DNA of 64,000 bases from Pseudoalteromonas rhizosphaerae (GCF_902498845.1 NZ_CABVLM010000003.1:1-64000), one strand, 5' to 3'. Counted from the stretch's first letter, positions 28,576 to 39,909 are shown. Program-made: numbers and translations. Notes: generated from the sequence alone by a model not told the origin.

Positions 28576-31500
28576 TTATGCATGTGCCATTTGCACCGCT
28601 TGTTCAATATCTACAGCGACCACACGCGAAACGCCCGGTTCAGCCATTGTTACACCCGTCAACCTGCCAGCCATTTCCATGGCAATTTTATTATGACTGA
28701 TATAAATAAATTGCACCGATTGTGACATTTCTTCCACTAATCGGCAAAATCGCCCAACATTCGCATCATCCAATGGTGCATCAACTTCATCCAGCATACA
28801 GAACGGAGCTGGATTGAGCCTGAATATTGAAAATACCAATGATAATGCGGTCAGCGCTTTTTCTCCACCACTTAAAAGGTGAATTGTTGAATTTTTCTTG
28901 CCCGGTGGGCGTGCCATTATACTAACACCACTTTCCAGTAAGTCATCACTGGTTAATTCAAGATATGCACTGCCGCCGCCAAATACTTTAGGAAATAACT
29001 GACCAAAATCGTGATTTACTTGATCAAAAGTCATTTTAAAACGCGTTTTGGTTTCGCGATCAATTTTTCCAATTGCACCTTCAAGTGTCGTCAATGCTTT
29101 GCTTAAATCCTCGACTTGACGATCTAAATACTGGCTACGCTGCTGCGCTTGTTCAAACTCATCAATCGCCGCTAAGTTCACCGCGCCCAAGTCACTTAAA
29201 CTTTGTCCTACTTTATTAAGCTGTCCTTGATAAGTGTTTATATTGGCGTTTTCAGGGAGCTGTGCCAATACTTCTTTCAAGTTTTGCTGTAACTCACCCA
29301 GTGGTTCAAGAGCTGCCTGTGCTTTAATTAATAAGCTCTGCTCTTCGAGGGCAAGTTGTTGTAATTGTTCTTGTAAAAGTACCAGCTCCCCCTGCGACGC
29401 TTTAAGCGTTGTTTGTTTATCTACAAGAGCTGTTTTAGCTTGCGTCAATGCACTTTGCAAATTTTTGAGTTCAATGTCACTTTGTTGATGTTGCTCCAAC
29501 AATAATAATATTTGCTCTGCGACCTCTTCTATTGGGATCACCAACTCTTCAATTTGCGCGGTTAACTCACTGACAGCTTCACTGGCGGTTTCGCTGGCGG
29601 TCGTTGCATGCTGTAATTTAGTGTCACTGAGTTGGCATTCACTGCGCGCTTTTTGCTCACTTAGCGTCGCCTGATGGGCAAGCGTTTTATAGTGTTCAAG
29701 CTGAGCGTTTGCCTGTTTATATTGCTCATCAGTGTGTTGCTGCTGCACTTGAGCATCATTAAGCGCAACACTTATTTCATCACGCTGTTTTGCCACACTT
29801 GCTATATGTTGCTGTTGTTCAGCCACTTTATTCTCTATGCTCGTGTGTTCAACGTTTAACTGCTGTAGCTTTGCTTGTAATTTATGTTGTTGATTCTGAA
29901 ACTGCTGTAATTGCTCTTTGAGCATATCGCGACGAGTGCTTCCTGAGGCCACTTGTTGAGCAAGCTGATGTACCGCTGCTTTTAACTCTTCGCTTTGTGC
30001 CTTCAATTGCTCACAGACTTGCTGTTGTTCTGTAAGCTTCTTGCTTTGTATAGCTAGTTCGTCAATGAGTTGAGATGCTAACTGCGTTGCTTCGGCCAAC
30101 TGTTTATGTTTGATCAGCAACGAATTTTCCGCACTTTTACTGGCTTGTTGATACCAATTGCGGCCCTGAATATTACCTTGGCGATCAATCACTGCAAGCC
30201 AATACTCATCCGCTAAATCATTATATTCAAAATCATTTTTATATTTAATGCGATGTAATAAATCAGGGTAAACCCCTTGCTCTATAAACACCGCTAATGA
30301 GCTTTGCGGTGCGGTGTCGGTAGTTGGCCATACTCCGTTAGATGTTGCTATAGATGTCACATTCAATTGTTCAAGCCCTTGTAATGCTTGTTCAACCACA
30401 TGTTCAAATCCAGTACGTACAACTAACTGTGCCAAAACATCGCCACTACCTTGCGCTGGAGTATCTGCGAGTATTGTATTCAAGCCTGCTATTTTGGCTT
30501 TATTCTCGTTTTGTTGTTGTGCTAGTGTTTGATGTGCATCTTGGCAGGTGCGTAACACGCTTTGAGCTTGTTGATGATTACTATTTACTTTGTTTAAGGC
30601 TGTTTGTTTTGCTGCTAACTCTTGCGTTAGTGACTGCATTAACTGCTGCTGCTGCACTACTTGTTCAGCAATTGGGTTTTCTGCCAGCTCTATTAATTCG
30701 CTTTCTAATGCCGTTTGCTGGTTTTTAATATAGTGCAAATTTTGCAGCTGTTGATCGGCTATATTTTGTTGCTTGCTATATTGCGTATTAATAGCCTGAA
30801 ACTGTTCATTAACTCGTTGCCAATCAGTAGCACTGCGCTGCTTGGCATTTTGCAACTGTGCCACCGCGTCGGCCATCTCAGTGACTTGCTCTGTACATAT
30901 TAAAGTATGTTCAATTGCCTCTTGTAACGCATTTTGTAGCTCATCAGTATGGTCTTTTTGTTGTTGTTGCAGCTGCTGATTTTGTAACTGCAACTGTTGC
31001 TGTTTGATCAGATTGTGACTAAACGCTTGTTGTTGTTGTTTTAAGTTTATTTGCTGTTGCTCAGCACGAGTCAATTCAGTGTGCGTTTGGTGCTGGGCTT
31101 GCTGCGCATCATTGAGTTTTTCAAGTTGCAATTGCACTTGGTTTTCAAGGCTTGCTAGTACATCGTCATGACCTGAATGAGCAGTTTTAAAAAAGCTAAT
31201 TTGCTCATTCAGCTTGGCCATTGTGTCGGCTTTAGTCACTTGTTGCTGATGTAGCTTTTGCCATTTTAAGACCGCTAGTTGCCCTTTTAAAGTGCGCTCT
31301 TGGGTTTTTAACTCGCGGTATTTTTTTGCTTCAACTGACTGTACTGCCAGTTTATCAACTTGTGCTTGCAGCTCTTGGCGAACATCGAGTAAGCGTTCAA
31401 GGTTTTCGCGGGTACTTTTGATCCGGGTTTGCGTTTCACGACGGCGCTCTTTGTATTTTGAAACGCCTGCTGCTTCTTCTAAAAACACCCGTAAATCTGC

Positions 31501-31971
31501 CGGTTTACTCTCAATTAAACGCGAGATCATGCCCTGCTCGATAATCGCATAACTACGCGGACCAAGACCTGTGCCTAAAAATATATCGGTAATATCTCGT
31601 TTGCGGCATTTACTGCCATTGAGAAAATACAGCGATTGCCCGTCGCGTGTTACCAAACGTTTAATCGCCACTTGATTTCGATCGGCAAAAGTATTCGGTA
31701 AGTGCCCTTGGGTATTATCAAAAATCAACTCAACCGACGCTTGAGAAATAGGTTTGCGATTGGTTGAGCCATTAAAAATAACATCGGTCATGGCATCGCC
31801 ACGCAGATTTTTAGCAGAGCTTTCGCCAAGCACCCAACGCACAGCATCGATGACATTAGACTTGCCGCAGCCGTTTGGGCCAACGACACAGGTCATTTGA
31901 TCTGGGAATGGAATTTTAGTGGGCTCTACAAAAGATTTAAAACCCGCTAATTTTATGGTGCTCAAACGCAT
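28576..31971 (-). CDS. smc: Chromosome segregation protein SMC
   Basis: SMC is the condensin ATPase. The 1131 residues comprise an N-terminal Walker A (VVGPNGCGKSNVIDAV, about 28-43), two long Gln-rich coiled coils separated by a hinge (about 500-620), and a C-terminal head with the ABC signature LSGGEKALTAL and Walker B FCMLDEVDAPLDD. The smc-zipA-ligA order is the one known in several gammaproteobacteria that use SMC instead of E. coli MukB. The kleisin partners ScpA and ScpB are not in this window. Confidence 0.96.
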   Translation of the reverse strand: MRLSTIKLAGFKSFVEPTKIPFPDQMTCVVGPNGCGKSNVIDAVRWVLGESSAKNLRGDAMTDVIFNGSTNRKPISQASVELIFDNTQGHLPNTFADRNQVAIKRLVTRDGQSLYFLNGSKCRKRDITDIFLGTGLGPRSYAIIEQGMISRLIESKPADLRVFLEEAAGVSKYKERRRETQTRIKSTRENLERLLDVRQELQAQVDKLAVQSVEAKKYRELKTQERTLKGQLAVLKWQKLHQQQVTKADTMAKLNEQISFFKTAHSGHDDVLASLENQVQLQLEKLNDAQQAQHQTHTELTRAEQQQINLKQQQQAFSHNLIKQQQLQLQNQQLQQQQKDHTDELQNALQEAIEHTLICTEQVTEMADAVAQLQNAKQRSATDWQRVNEQFQAINTQYSKQQNIADQQLQNLHYIKNQQTALESELIELAENPIAEQVVQQQQLMQSLTQELAAKQTALNKVNSNHQQAQSVLRTCQDAHQTLAQQQNENKAKIAGLNTILADTPAQGSGDVLAQLVVRTGFEHVVEQALQGLEQLNVTSIATSNGVWPTTDTAPQSSLAVFIEQGVYPDLLHRIKYKNDFEYNDLADEYWLAVIDRQGNIQGRNWYQQASKSAENSLLIKHKQLAEATQLASQLIDELAIQSKKLTEQQQVCEQLKAQSEELKAAVHQLAQQVASGSTRRDMLKEQLQQFQNQQHKLQAKLQQLNVEHTSIENKVAEQQQHIASVAKQRDEISVALNDAQVQQQHTDEQYKQANAQLEHYKTLAHQATLSEQKARSECQLSDTKLQHATTASETASEAVSELTAQIEELVIPIEEVAEQILLLLEQHQQSDIELKNLQSALTQAKTALVDKQTTLKASQGELVLLQEQLQQLALEEQSLLIKAQAALEPLGELQQNLKEVLAQLPENANINTYQGQLNKVGQSLSDLGAVNLAAIDEFEQAQQRSQYLDRQVEDLSKALTTLEGAIGKIDRETKTRFKMTFDQVNHDFGQLFPKVFGGGSAYLELTSDDLLESGVSIMARPPGKKNSTIHLLSGGEKALTALSLVFSIFRLNPAPFCMLDEVDAPLDDANVGRFCRLVEEMSQSVQFIYISHNKIAMEMAGRLTGVTMAEPGVSRVVAVDIEQAVQMAHA

Positions 31972-32051
31972 CTAATTGGTTTACCGATTGTTATTGTTAT
32001 AGCTTGAGTATTTAATTTAACCGTTCTTGACGATAAAAGTAAGTACAGGGA

Positions 32052-32783
32052 TTAAGCTTGGCGTTTAAAATTATCTAAAATAATACCCGTTGCCATGGCT
32101 ACATTGAGAGATTCTGCACCACCAAAAGCGGGGATGGTTATTTTATCTGTTACCAATGCTGCGCAAGCTTGACGTATTCCATGAGACTCACTACCCATTA
32201 ACAAAACACCTTGGCCTGTAAATTGAGTTTTATGCACGCTTTTTCCATCTAAAAAAGCGCCATAAATAGGTAAGTTTAAACCACTTAAGTACGCAGGCAA
32301 CTCAACTTGACTCACTGAGACTCTAACAAACGAGCCCATAGTGGCGCTAATAGTTTTAGGGTTATAAGCATCGGCACTATCTGTGCTGGTGACAATATGC
32401 TTGATCCCATACCAATCAGCTACTCTGATAATGGTACCTAAGTTGCCTGGATCAGATACGCCATCAAGGGCTAAGATTAAACCGCTTGCCTGCGGTGCAC
32501 TCGCTGTTGGCATGTCAACTATCGCAATAGCTGCATTATTACTCACTAAAGTACTTGCTTTAGTTAACACATCTTCATCGGCTTCAATCATGTTTACGTG
32601 AGTAAACTGCTGCTGGAACTGCGCAATAAAGGCTGCTGTCGCAAATATATCAATAATTGTTAAACCACTTGCCAATAACTCAAGTACGTTTTTTTCACCT
32701 TGCACAAGGTATTGATTATGTTGCTTTCGGTACTTTTTTTGACCTAATGCACGAATTAACTTGAGTTGGTTTTTTGAAATCAT
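32052..32783 (-). CDS. TrmH/SpoU-family RNA methyltransferase
   Basis: A SAM-dependent 2'-O-ribose RNA methyltransferase with a trefoil knot, 243 residues. The three family motifs are LDGVSDPGNLGTIIR (motif 1, catalytic Arg), LLMGSESHGI (motif 2) and IPAFGGAESLNVAMATGI (motif 3). An N-terminal RNA-binding-like region (about 1-75) precedes them. Compared with RlmB and TrmH it is closest to uncharacterised SpoU proteins, so the target base is unknown. It is separated from smc by 80 bases. Confidence 0.88.
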   Translation of the reverse strand: MISKNQLKLIRALGQKKYRKQHNQYLVQGEKNVLELLASGLTIIDIFATAAFIAQFQQQFTHVNMIEADEDVLTKASTLVSNNAAIAIVDMPTASAPQASGLILALDGVSDPGNLGTIIRVADWYGIKHIVTSTDSADAYNPKTISATMGSFVRVSVSQVELPAYLSGLNLPIYGAFLDGKSVHKTQFTGQGVLLMGSESHGIRQACAALVTDKITIPAFGGAESLNVAMATGIILDNFKRQA

Positions 32784-32858
32784 AACAGCCCCATAAAATG
32801 ATGGGCACAGTATAGCAGATTTAACATCGAGTTCTGAACTTGAAAAAACCTCACAGGA

Positions 32859-34895
32859 TCAATTAATGCTGTTTGCGCTGCGTTCAAAAGTCATATTAAT
32901 ACGGATAAACATACCTTTAATGGCTTCAAGCTGATATGTATCACTCACATGTATCATCAGTTCGTTGTAAAGCTCATCACAAGCCATTGTAAACGTATCA
33001 TCGCACTGGCCTTTTGTAGCCAGCAAAAAGGCTCTAGCCAGTGAGCTTTGCCACCTTTGTAAATATTTAAGCTGATTATCACCCACTGCCTGTTGGCAAA
33101 TTGAGTGTAAACGCACCGACGCATGACCTAGATTAAGCCCAGTTAAAGCAAGATCGGTAATAGCACGTGATTCTGAGCCTTGATCATAATTGGTTAAACG
33201 CAGTAACCGATCAGCCATACGTCGGTTATACCAAAGAGCGGGTGAGCTATGTTGATGAATTTCTGATAAATCTTTATAGGTTGCTTTAAACACGCGATGC
33301 ACTAACAACTGCACACTCGGACCTGTAAATAGTTGGAAAATCCAAAATAAAATACATACTCCAAGAAAAATAGCCAAAGCTGAGCTGAGCGTATAATTGA
33401 TTGAAAACGCAAGGCTCATGTCAGTGCTGGGCTTAACTAAAATCGTAAATGGAATACAGAACCCTAGCCCGTAAGGTAACGTTTGCTGATCGCCTAGTAG
33501 CAATAAGCCAATAAAATATGGCCCAGCTAACACCAACAATAATATTTCAAGTTGCCCACCACTTTGTGATAATAAGTTTAAAGCATAAAAAATAGCCACA
33601 AACGAGGCTACCACAACACCAACTAACAATCGCTTCATAACTATTTGTAAAATTGCCAGCGGGATACGAGCCAACATAATCGAAAAAATAACGGGTAAAA
33701 TCATGATCAATAATGCAGCGGATGATCCAGTATTAACCCAAATAAATGCCCCGATTGAAAATACCAAGCTGGTTCGAAAACCAACAATAATACCTGCTAA
33801 TGGATCTCGGTATGTCAACATGCTCGGAGCATTAAGCAGTGTTTTATCTCGTTGCTCTAATGCTTTATATGCCCGCAATAAAATTGTTAATTCATTCGCG
33901 ATATCTAAACTGACATTTAAAATATGTGATTCAAATGGCAGCTCACAGGTTTGTTGCGCCCGGTGATCAGTTAATGCGCGCCGCAACTGTTTTACTTCTT
34001 TAGCACAGTATTCAAAACAGTCTGATTTTTCTATTAGCGTAAACATATCTTTTAATTGCTTGATTAACTGAGTAATCTTTGGTGTGATTTGCTCAGGATG
34101 ATTACGCTGTAAGCGCCCCATTATTTGTACTAAGGCAAGAAGAGATAAAACTTTTTGTGCGATTTGATTGGCAGCCCTTGAACGCCCTGGACCTTTTGGC
34201 CCTTCGTAGCGAACTGCACTTGAGTCTTCACTAATACTGCCAAGCGTTGCCATTATGCGATCTATTTGCTGATGACGGTTTTCAGAAGAGCCCGCTTTAT
34301 CAAGCTCAGTTACCAAATAATGTAACGTTTGATTAATGACAGACTTTGCCTGCGTTTGTAAGAGCTGCTTGACCTTAACAGGCCATAATAGATGGCTCAC
34401 TAACCCTGCGCATACTGAACCGACTATAATTTCACTTACTCGTGATTGCGCCACCGAGAAGATACTTTCACTACTGACTGTTGCAGGATTTACCATCACT
34501 AACAAAATAATGATAGCAGCCGTTACGCCGGCCATAGCAAATGCGTAAACAAAATTTGCTTGGCGCACCATAGCTGACAATGCAGAGTTTAAACCGAGCC
34601 AAAAAGCCAATCCACCCAGCGCTAAATAAGGGTAAGCACTGAGCTGAGTGAGCACTAAAATACCAAATAGGCCACCCACCAAAGTGCCTACAATCTGACA
34701 AAGCGCTTTTTCAATAACGAGGCCACTTTCAGGGCGGATCTGTAAAAACACCGCAGAAACAAGTGCCCAATAAGGTCGATCTAGATTTAAATAAATGGCA
34801 ATTGTCAACGACATTGCCATGGCAATCACCCCTTTTAATGCAAACTTGATAGCCTGTTCTTTGGGGCATAGAAGGTTATTTAAAACAAGATGCAA
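32859..34895 (-). CDS. FUSC-family inner-membrane efflux protein (AaeB-like)
   Basis: A 678-residue protein with two blocks of membrane helices (about 20-160 and 365-515), each followed by a cytoplasmic helical domain, as in AaeB and YccS. In E. coli, AaeB with AaeA exports aromatic carboxylic acids such as p-hydroxybenzoate. The two preceding genes encode a periplasmic adaptor and a DUF1656 protein, the same order as aaeXAB. The real substrate is unknown. Last gene of the operon. Confidence 0.85.
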   Translation of the reverse strand: MHLVLNNLLCPKEQAIKFALKGVIAMAMSLTIAIYLNLDRPYWALVSAVFLQIRPESGLVIEKALCQIVGTLVGGLFGILVLTQLSAYPYLALGGLAFWLGLNSALSAMVRQANFVYAFAMAGVTAAIIILLVMVNPATVSSESIFSVAQSRVSEIIVGSVCAGLVSHLLWPVKVKQLLQTQAKSVINQTLHYLVTELDKAGSSENRHQQIDRIMATLGSISEDSSAVRYEGPKGPGRSRAANQIAQKVLSLLALVQIMGRLQRNHPEQITPKITQLIKQLKDMFTLIEKSDCFEYCAKEVKQLRRALTDHRAQQTCELPFESHILNVSLDIANELTILLRAYKALEQRDKTLLNAPSMLTYRDPLAGIIVGFRTSLVFSIGAFIWVNTGSSAALLIMILPVIFSIMLARIPLAILQIVMKRLLVGVVVASFVAIFYALNLLSQSGGQLEILLLVLAGPYFIGLLLLGDQQTLPYGLGFCIPFTILVKPSTDMSLAFSINYTLSSALAIFLGVCILFWIFQLFTGPSVQLLVHRVFKATYKDLSEIHQHSSPALWYNRRMADRLLRLTNYDQGSESRAITDLALTGLNLGHASVRLHSICQQAVGDNQLKYLQRWQSSLARAFLLATKGQCDDTFTMACDELYNELMIHVSDTYQLEAIKGMFIRINMTFERSANSIN

Positions 34896-34904
34896 AACTA
34901 ATAC

Positions 34905-35765
34905 CTATTCCGTAGCAAGGTGAATAGTCGCTGTCATACCTGCGCTTAGCTGGATCCCTTCTGGCAAAGCATCTAGCTTAATATCAACTGGAATACGCTG
35001 CGATAAACGTACCCAATTAAATGTCTGCTGCACTTGAGGTAAAAGTTGGTTATTACTTTGCGTATTGATATTCGCGATTGCTTTGCCAATACTCACTACC
35101 TGACCGGTTAATGGCTTTGTATCGCTCAGTAATTCTATTGTCGCTTTTTGATTGGTGTGGATCAGTGGGATTTTGGTTTCCTCAAAATAGCCTGTTACAT
35201 AAAATGAATCTGATTGAACAATAGCAAACACAGGCGTGCCCTGTGCAACATAATTGCCTTGGCGTAGATTTAAATTAATAATTTGCCCGGCAACTGGAGC
35301 CGTAACTTGCGTGCGAGATAAATTTAATTGCGCCACCGTTTGATCCGCTTTCGCTAAGTCGTAATTTGCTTTGGCAATTTCAGTACTAATGCGGGTCGCT
35401 TCTAAGCTTTCCTCACTGATAGCTTGTTGAGTATTTAATGCTTTACGTCGTTCATACTTATGTTTAGCCAGTTCCCAGCTATATAAACTATTGTTAGTAT
35501 TTGCTTTACTTTTATCATAAGCCGCCTGATAACGTTGTTGGTCAACACTAAAAAGCAGTTCACCTTTTGCAACTTGCTGCCCATCTTTGACATTTAATTT
35601 TGTTACCCAGCCTGATACATCTGGCACAATAGTAACAATATCAGCTCGAATGCGACCATCGCGAGTCCAAGGCGTGTGCATATAATCAGTCCATACCCAA
35701 CGGCCTGCAAAAATAGCCGCGATAATAACGACGATAGTAAGCATAATACGTAAATATCTAACCAT
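34905..35765 (-). CDS. HlyD-family periplasmic adaptor (AaeA-like)
   Basis: A membrane-fusion protein of 286 residues. An N-terminal anchor (about 5-25) is followed by a biotinyl-lipoyl-like segment (VSGWVTKLNVKDGQQVAKGELL), a short coiled-coil hairpin, and a second lipoyl half (APVAGQIINLNLRQGNYVAQG). The ATG at 35765 with GGAAG upstream was chosen over the longer frame to 35813, which lies inside the DUF1656 gene. It pairs with the FUSC protein downstream. Confidence 0.87.
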   Translation of the reverse strand: MVRYLRIMLTIVVIIAAIFAGRWVWTDYMHTPWTRDGRIRADIVTIVPDVSGWVTKLNVKDGQQVAKGELLFSVDQQRYQAAYDKSKANTNNSLYSWELAKHKYERRKALNTQQAISEESLEATRISTEIAKANYDLAKADQTVAQLNLSRTQVTAPVAGQIINLNLRQGNYVAQGTPVFAIVQSDSFYVTGYFEETKIPLIHTNQKATIELLSDTKPLTGQVVSIGKAIANINTQSNNQLLPQVQQTFNWVRLSQRIPVDIKLDALPEGIQLSAGMTATIHLATE

Positions 35766-35770
35766 TCTAT

Positions 35771-35974
35771 TTATCTTCCACTTAATAAAAAGACACTCAA
35801 GGCGAGAAAACACATAAATAAAGACACTTCAAACCAGGCGACTTTCCAGATGCGATCATGCCAATCCAAACGATGTAAAATAAAGCGAGTCAAAGCGGTT
35901 AAAATAAATGCCATTGGGAAATAAATCACTAACGGGCTAAATTCTAAGCCGCCAATAACTACAGCGTGGTGCAT
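35771..35974 (-). CDS. DUF1656 small membrane protein (AaeX-like)
   Basis: A 67-residue protein with two hydrophobic helices (about 15-32 and 46-64). Length and position, first in an adaptor/FUSC operon, equal those of E. coli AaeX. The ATG at 35974 is preceded by AGGGG; an in-frame TTG two codons earlier is less likely. Function unknown, probably accessory to the efflux pump. The region upstream (35975-36201) holds no gene. Confidence 0.82.
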   Translation of the reverse strand: MHHAVVIGGLEFSPLVIYFPMAFILTALTRFILHRLDWHDRIWKVAWFEVSLFMCFLALSVFLLSGR

Positions 35975-36201
35975 AATCAATCCCCTGTTATATGTACTTT
36001 GACAACAAACTAAAAAGCATCACAAGTAAAATTTTTGCGACAGTGTCTATCAATATAGTAGCAGCTAATTATCACATTATCTTACTTAACATGCTGTTAA
36101 TAGCGGTAATCGTTACACCATACTCAGCAAGTTAATCAGTCGCGTTATATTATAAGTTAAGCTTTAAGCAAAATATTGAGGATAATAAGGATCTGGTAAA
36201 T

Positions 36202-36226
36202 AAAAAACGTGCCTAAAGCACGTTTT
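36202..36226 (-). terminator. Terminator of speA-speB
   Basis: AAAACGTGC (minus strand) pairs with GCACGTTTT around a 5-base loop and is followed by a T run at 36207-36202. It lies 25 bases after the speB stop. Confidence 0.85.
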
Positions 36227-36251
36227 GAGGGATTACTACTGGAGCTATTGC

Positions 36252-37175
36252 TCAGTATTTATTTTTATAGGTCCACAAATGCAGTAGCTCACTGGCAATG
36301 GTGGCTGCGGCAATCGCAGTAAGCTCACTTTGGTCGTACGAAGGTGATACTTCAACAACATCCATACCAATCATATTAATGCCTTTAAGGGCACGTAATA
36401 TCTTAAGTACTTTATCTGATGTTAATCCACCACATACCGGTGTTCCAGTACCAGGGGCAAACGCCGGATCTAAGCAATCAATGTCAAAAGTGATATACAC
36501 TGGTAAATCACCTACTCTCGCTTTAATCTGCTCAGCAATCGTTTGCGCCGATAAATCATTGGCCGCCATCCCATCAATCACTGCAAACTCGTGTTTGCTT
36601 TGATCAAAATCAGTACGAATACCAATTTGGATACTATGATCAACATCAATCAGCCCTTCTATCGGCGCATGGTAAAACATGGTGCCGTGGTCGTAGCGTG
36701 AGCCATTGCTATAAGTATCAGTATGGGCATCAAAATGCACCAACGCCATTTTACCAAAGCGCTTAGCGTGCGCACGTAACAACGGTAAAGTTACAAAGTG
36801 ATCGCCCCCTAAACCTAAAATTGCTTTACCTTGGCTTAAAATACCCGCAGCAGCTTGTTCAAGCTTAGCGGTAAAGTATTCAGCGTCACCGACAGGGTAA
36901 GTAAAATCTCCAGCATCAGCCAGTTTTAGGCGTTCGAACAATTTGAACGTCCATGGGTATTTTGTTTCTTCCCATGCTAAATGCACTGATGCACGACGAA
37001 TCGCATCAGGGCCTAAACGCGCACCTGGACGTCCTGAGGTTGCCATATCAAATGGCAAACCTAACACCACAACATCAGCATTGATGTCAGTAATATTTTG
37101 TACCATTGGCTGACGTAAAAACGTCATGCCATTGGAATACAATGAGTGATCTGGATGATCAAACAAAGTGGTCAT
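36252..37175 (-). CDS. speB: Agmatinase
   Basis: SpeB hydrolyses agmatine to putrescine and urea. The 307 residues carry the ureohydrolase metal ligands His126 (GGDH), Asp149, His151 and Asp153 (DAHTD), and Asp231 and Asp233 (FDIDCLD), at positions equal or nearly equal to those in E. coli SpeB. It begins one base after the speA stop and is surely co-transcribed with it, so arginine is taken to putrescine by one operon. Confidence 0.95.
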   Translation of the reverse strand: MTTLFDHPDHSLYSNGMTFLRQPMVQNITDINADVVVLGLPFDMATSGRPGARLGPDAIRRASVHLAWEETKYPWTFKLFERLKLADAGDFTYPVGDAEYFTAKLEQAAAGILSQGKAILGLGGDHFVTLPLLRAHAKRFGKMALVHFDAHTDTYSNGSRYDHGTMFYHAPIEGLIDVDHSIQIGIRTDFDQSKHEFAVIDGMAANDLSAQTIAEQIKARVGDLPVYITFDIDCLDPAFAPGTGTPVCGGLTSDKVLKILRALKGINMIGMDVVEVSPSYDQSELTAIAAATIASELLHLWTYKNKY

Positions 37176-37176
37176 A

Positions 37177-39090
37177 TTAAAGCTCTTCTAAATAAGTATA
37201 ACCGTCTAAACCTGCTTGCAATTCATCAAGTACACTTTGCTGCTCGTCTGCTGGTAATTTTGCAGCCACCAGCTGTGCGTACGATGATTGAAAACCTTCT
37301 ACATCAAGGTGAACATAGCGCATCATGTCAGCTACAGTGTCACCTTGGTTTATTTCTACAATGCTTGCGTCGCCTTGCTCATCCATGTGTACCATTGCAC
37401 TGTGGGTGTCGCCAAATAGGTTATGCATGTCACCTAAAATTTCTTGGTATGCACCCACTAAGAAAAAGCCCATTAAATAGGGTTTTTCAGCACTAAATGC
37501 CGGCACAGGTAAGGTGCTCTCAATGCCTTGCCCATCTACATAGTGATCTAGTGCACCGTCAGAGTCACAGGTAATATCTAACAATACTGCGCGTCTTTGT
37601 GGTGCCTCAGTTAAGCCACTTAATGGCAGTACCGGAAACACTTGGTCGATCCCCCACGCATCAGGCAATGACTGAAACAATGAGAAATTAACAAAAAACT
37701 TATCCGCCAAACGGGCATTAAGTTCATCTATTATCGGGCGATGAAAACGGTTTTTGTTATCCATGTGTTTATTAAGCTCATAACACACACGTAAATTTAT
37801 TTGCTCAGCCCAGGCGCGTTGAGTTAAATCTAATAATCCCATCGCAAACTGGTTATGTGCTTCAGCTAAATCACCTTGGCTATCATGATATATCTCAATT
37901 AATGCACGGTCGTCTGTCAGCACATGTAATTGTTGCCATGATGTCCACATATTGTTTAATAATAATGGCGCGTCATCTGTTGGCGCCTGAATTTCTTCCG
38001 GCTCATAGCTTTCAGTGCCAATTACATTGGAGATAAGCACAGCATGATGCGCTGTTAATGCACGTCCAGACTCAGAAATAATAGTCGGGAATGGTTGCTC
38101 GTACTGCTTACAAATATCACCAATGGTGTAGACAATATTATTTGCATACTCAGCTAAGCTATAGTTCATCGAGTTGTGAGACTGGCTCCGAGTGCCGTCG
38201 TAATCAACCGCTAAACCACCACCGACATCTAAACATTCAATTTGTGCACCGAGTTTGCGTAGTTCACAATAAAAACGCGCCGCTTCGCTAACACCTAAAC
38301 GCACATCGCGAATGTTCGCCATTTGCGAGCCTAAGTGAAAATGTACCAACTGAACTAAATCAAGTTGATCAGTCTCTTTTAAACGATTAACAACATGTAA
38401 TACTTGTGAAGCGGATAAACCAAATTTTGATTTTTCACCGCCGCTAGCTTGCCATTTTCCTTTACCCTGCGACGCTAAGCGCACGCGAATACCAATACGC
38501 GGTTTTACGTTCAGCTCTTTAGCTTGGCTAAGTACCATGTCCAGCTCAGAGAGTTTCTCAAGTACGATGTACACTTTATGGCCTAACTTTTCGCCAATTA
38601 ATGCTAAGCGAACATATTCTTTGTCTTTGTAGCCATTACAGACAATCACTGCACTGGTTTTTTCAGCTAATGCCAATACTGTTAATAGCTCAGGCTTGCT
38701 GCCCGCCTCTAAACCAAGTTGTTTCTTTTCTACGTTCGCTTGGCTTGCCACAATTTCTTCGACCACTTCGCGCTGTTGGTTTACTTTAATTGGATAAACA
38801 AGCAAGTAATCTTTTGGATAACCATAGCTTTCAATCGCAGTATTAAATGCAGCACATAAGCTGTGCACGCGGTGATGCAAAATTTGTGGAAAACGAACCA
38901 ACGCAGGTAAACTCAAGCCTTTATCTTCAAGTTGTTTTGCAATATCAATAAGTGCGATGGTTTGCTCTGGGGCATCAGCCTTGGGCGCAACATACACATC
39001 ACCTTGATCATTAATACCAAAAAAACCTTGGCTCCAATGACGAACATTGTAACTCGTGCGAGCTTGTTCTAGTGATGTTGTCTCTTTCAT
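37177..39090 (-). CDS. speA: Biosynthetic arginine decarboxylase
   Basis: SpeA decarboxylates arginine to agmatine, the first step of putrescine synthesis. It is a PLP enzyme of fold type III (alanine racemase-like barrel), 637 residues, with the Schiff-base lysine Lys102 in YPIKVNQQ. The segments [28 protein letters not shown] and SESGRA(L) follow, the last near the active site. It is longer than most because of an inserted helical region, as in E. coli (658). The ATG at 39090 is preceded by a purine-rich AGAAAG. It is upstream of speB in one operon. Confidence 0.95.
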   Translation of the reverse strand: MKETTSLEQARTSYNVRHWSQGFFGINDQGDVYVAPKADAPEQTIALIDIAKQLEDKGLSLPALVRFPQILHHRVHSLCAAFNTAIESYGYPKDYLLVYPIKVNQQREVVEEIVASQANVEKKQLGLEAGSKPELLTVLALAEKTSAVIVCNGYKDKEYVRLALIGEKLGHKVYIVLEKLSELDMVLSQAKELNVKPRIGIRVRLASQGKGKWQASGGEKSKFGLSASQVLHVVNRLKETDQLDLVQLVHFHLGSQMANIRDVRLGVSEAARFYCELRKLGAQIECLDVGGGLAVDYDGTRSQSHNSMNYSLAEYANNIVYTIGDICKQYEQPFPTIISESGRALTAHHAVLISNVIGTESYEPEEIQAPTDDAPLLLNNMWTSWQQLHVLTDDRALIEIYHDSQGDLAEAHNQFAMGLLDLTQRAWAEQINLRVCYELNKHMDNKNRFHRPIIDELNARLADKFFVNFSLFQSLPDAWGIDQVFPVLPLSGLTEAPQRRAVLLDITCDSDGALDHYVDGQGIESTLPVPAFSAEKPYLMGFFLVGAYQEILGDMHNLFGDTHSAMVHMDEQGDASIVEINQGDTVADMMRYVHLDVEGFQSSYAQLVAAKLPADEQQSVLDELQAGLDGYTYLEEL

Positions 39091-39447
39091 TTATCTTTCT
39101 CTTTTATTTGATGAATGCCTTGCGGCTGTTGCGCGCATTAAAAGAAAAATAGCTTATCAAGTCCAACAAGTATTTTTGCTCGTAACGAGTGAGTTTTAGT
39201 GTCGATAACAACGGCCCTTTTATTTGTTGGGCACTGGCGTATTTAGTATAAAAAATAGAAGGCTTAAAAGGGAATATATATAAAAAAGTTAGCCGAAAAC
39301 GTGACTCTCAATGATAAAAGTGGCGCTGACCAAGGCCATTTACGACTTATATCCGTGTATAAGCCGTAGTTGTGTAGGAGATTAAATCGATGAAGTACGC
39401 AAAAACTAAAACACAAAGCGTAGGCAGTTTCTAGCCACTAATTAGCC
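39091..39447. other. Intergenic region upstream of speA
   Basis: About 357 bases with no supported gene. It contains the speA upstream region. A 14-codon frame at 39390-39434 has GGAG before it but is too short to support. Confidence 0.5.
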
Positions 39448-39909
39448 TTATTGACTGAGCCCTAACTCCATAAACAAGCTATGTGGATTATCGGTATAAT
39501 TACCAAAACTTGTACAGCGTTGAAAACCTAAATTTTCATACAGACTAATCGATTCAGCCTGTTTCGGGCCTGTTTCTAACCGGATCAAAGGGATCTCTTC
39601 TTCGCCAGCATGATGCAATAAAATTTGCATTATACGCCGAGACAAGCCTTTACCACGATGACTTGGTTTGACATACAGACGGCGAATTTCACCATAAGGT
39701 ACTGTGTCAAACTGTCTGACAATCGCACCACATGCAACAATACCCTCCTCGCTTTTTAAGCCAATGGCGTAAACATTAGCTTGACCAAGCTCACTCACCG
39801 ACAGCGATTGTGCCGTGGCTACTGGGTACAGAGAATTTATAAGCCTATCGATATCAGAAAAAACATTAATCACATCCGGATCATCAGGGGTTAAGTCGAC
39901 TAACTGCAT
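39448..39909 (-). CDS. GNAT-family N-acetyltransferase
   Basis: A 153-residue acetyltransferase. The acetyl-CoA loop is RRLYVKPSHRGKGLSRRIM (V-x-P-x-x-R-G-K-G) and the C-terminal part has IPLIRLETGPKQAESISLYENLGF. The ATG at 39909 was chosen because the earlier frame (to 39993) has no family similarity and the purine-rich AGAG lies just before it. Substrate unknown. It is a single gene on the minus strand. Confidence 0.86.
   Translation of the reverse strand: MQLVDLTPDDPDVINVFSDIDRLINSLYPVATAQSLSVSELGQANVYAIGLKSEEGIVACGAIVRQFDTVPYGEIRRLYVKPSHRGKGLSRRIMQILLHHAGEEEIPLIRLETGPKQAESISLYENLGFQRCTSFGNYTDNPHSLFMELGLSQ

Noticed and set aside
39390..39434. 14-codon frame MKYAKTKTQSVGSF with GGAG upstream
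   Set aside because: Too short, no known family, and no evidence of conservation.
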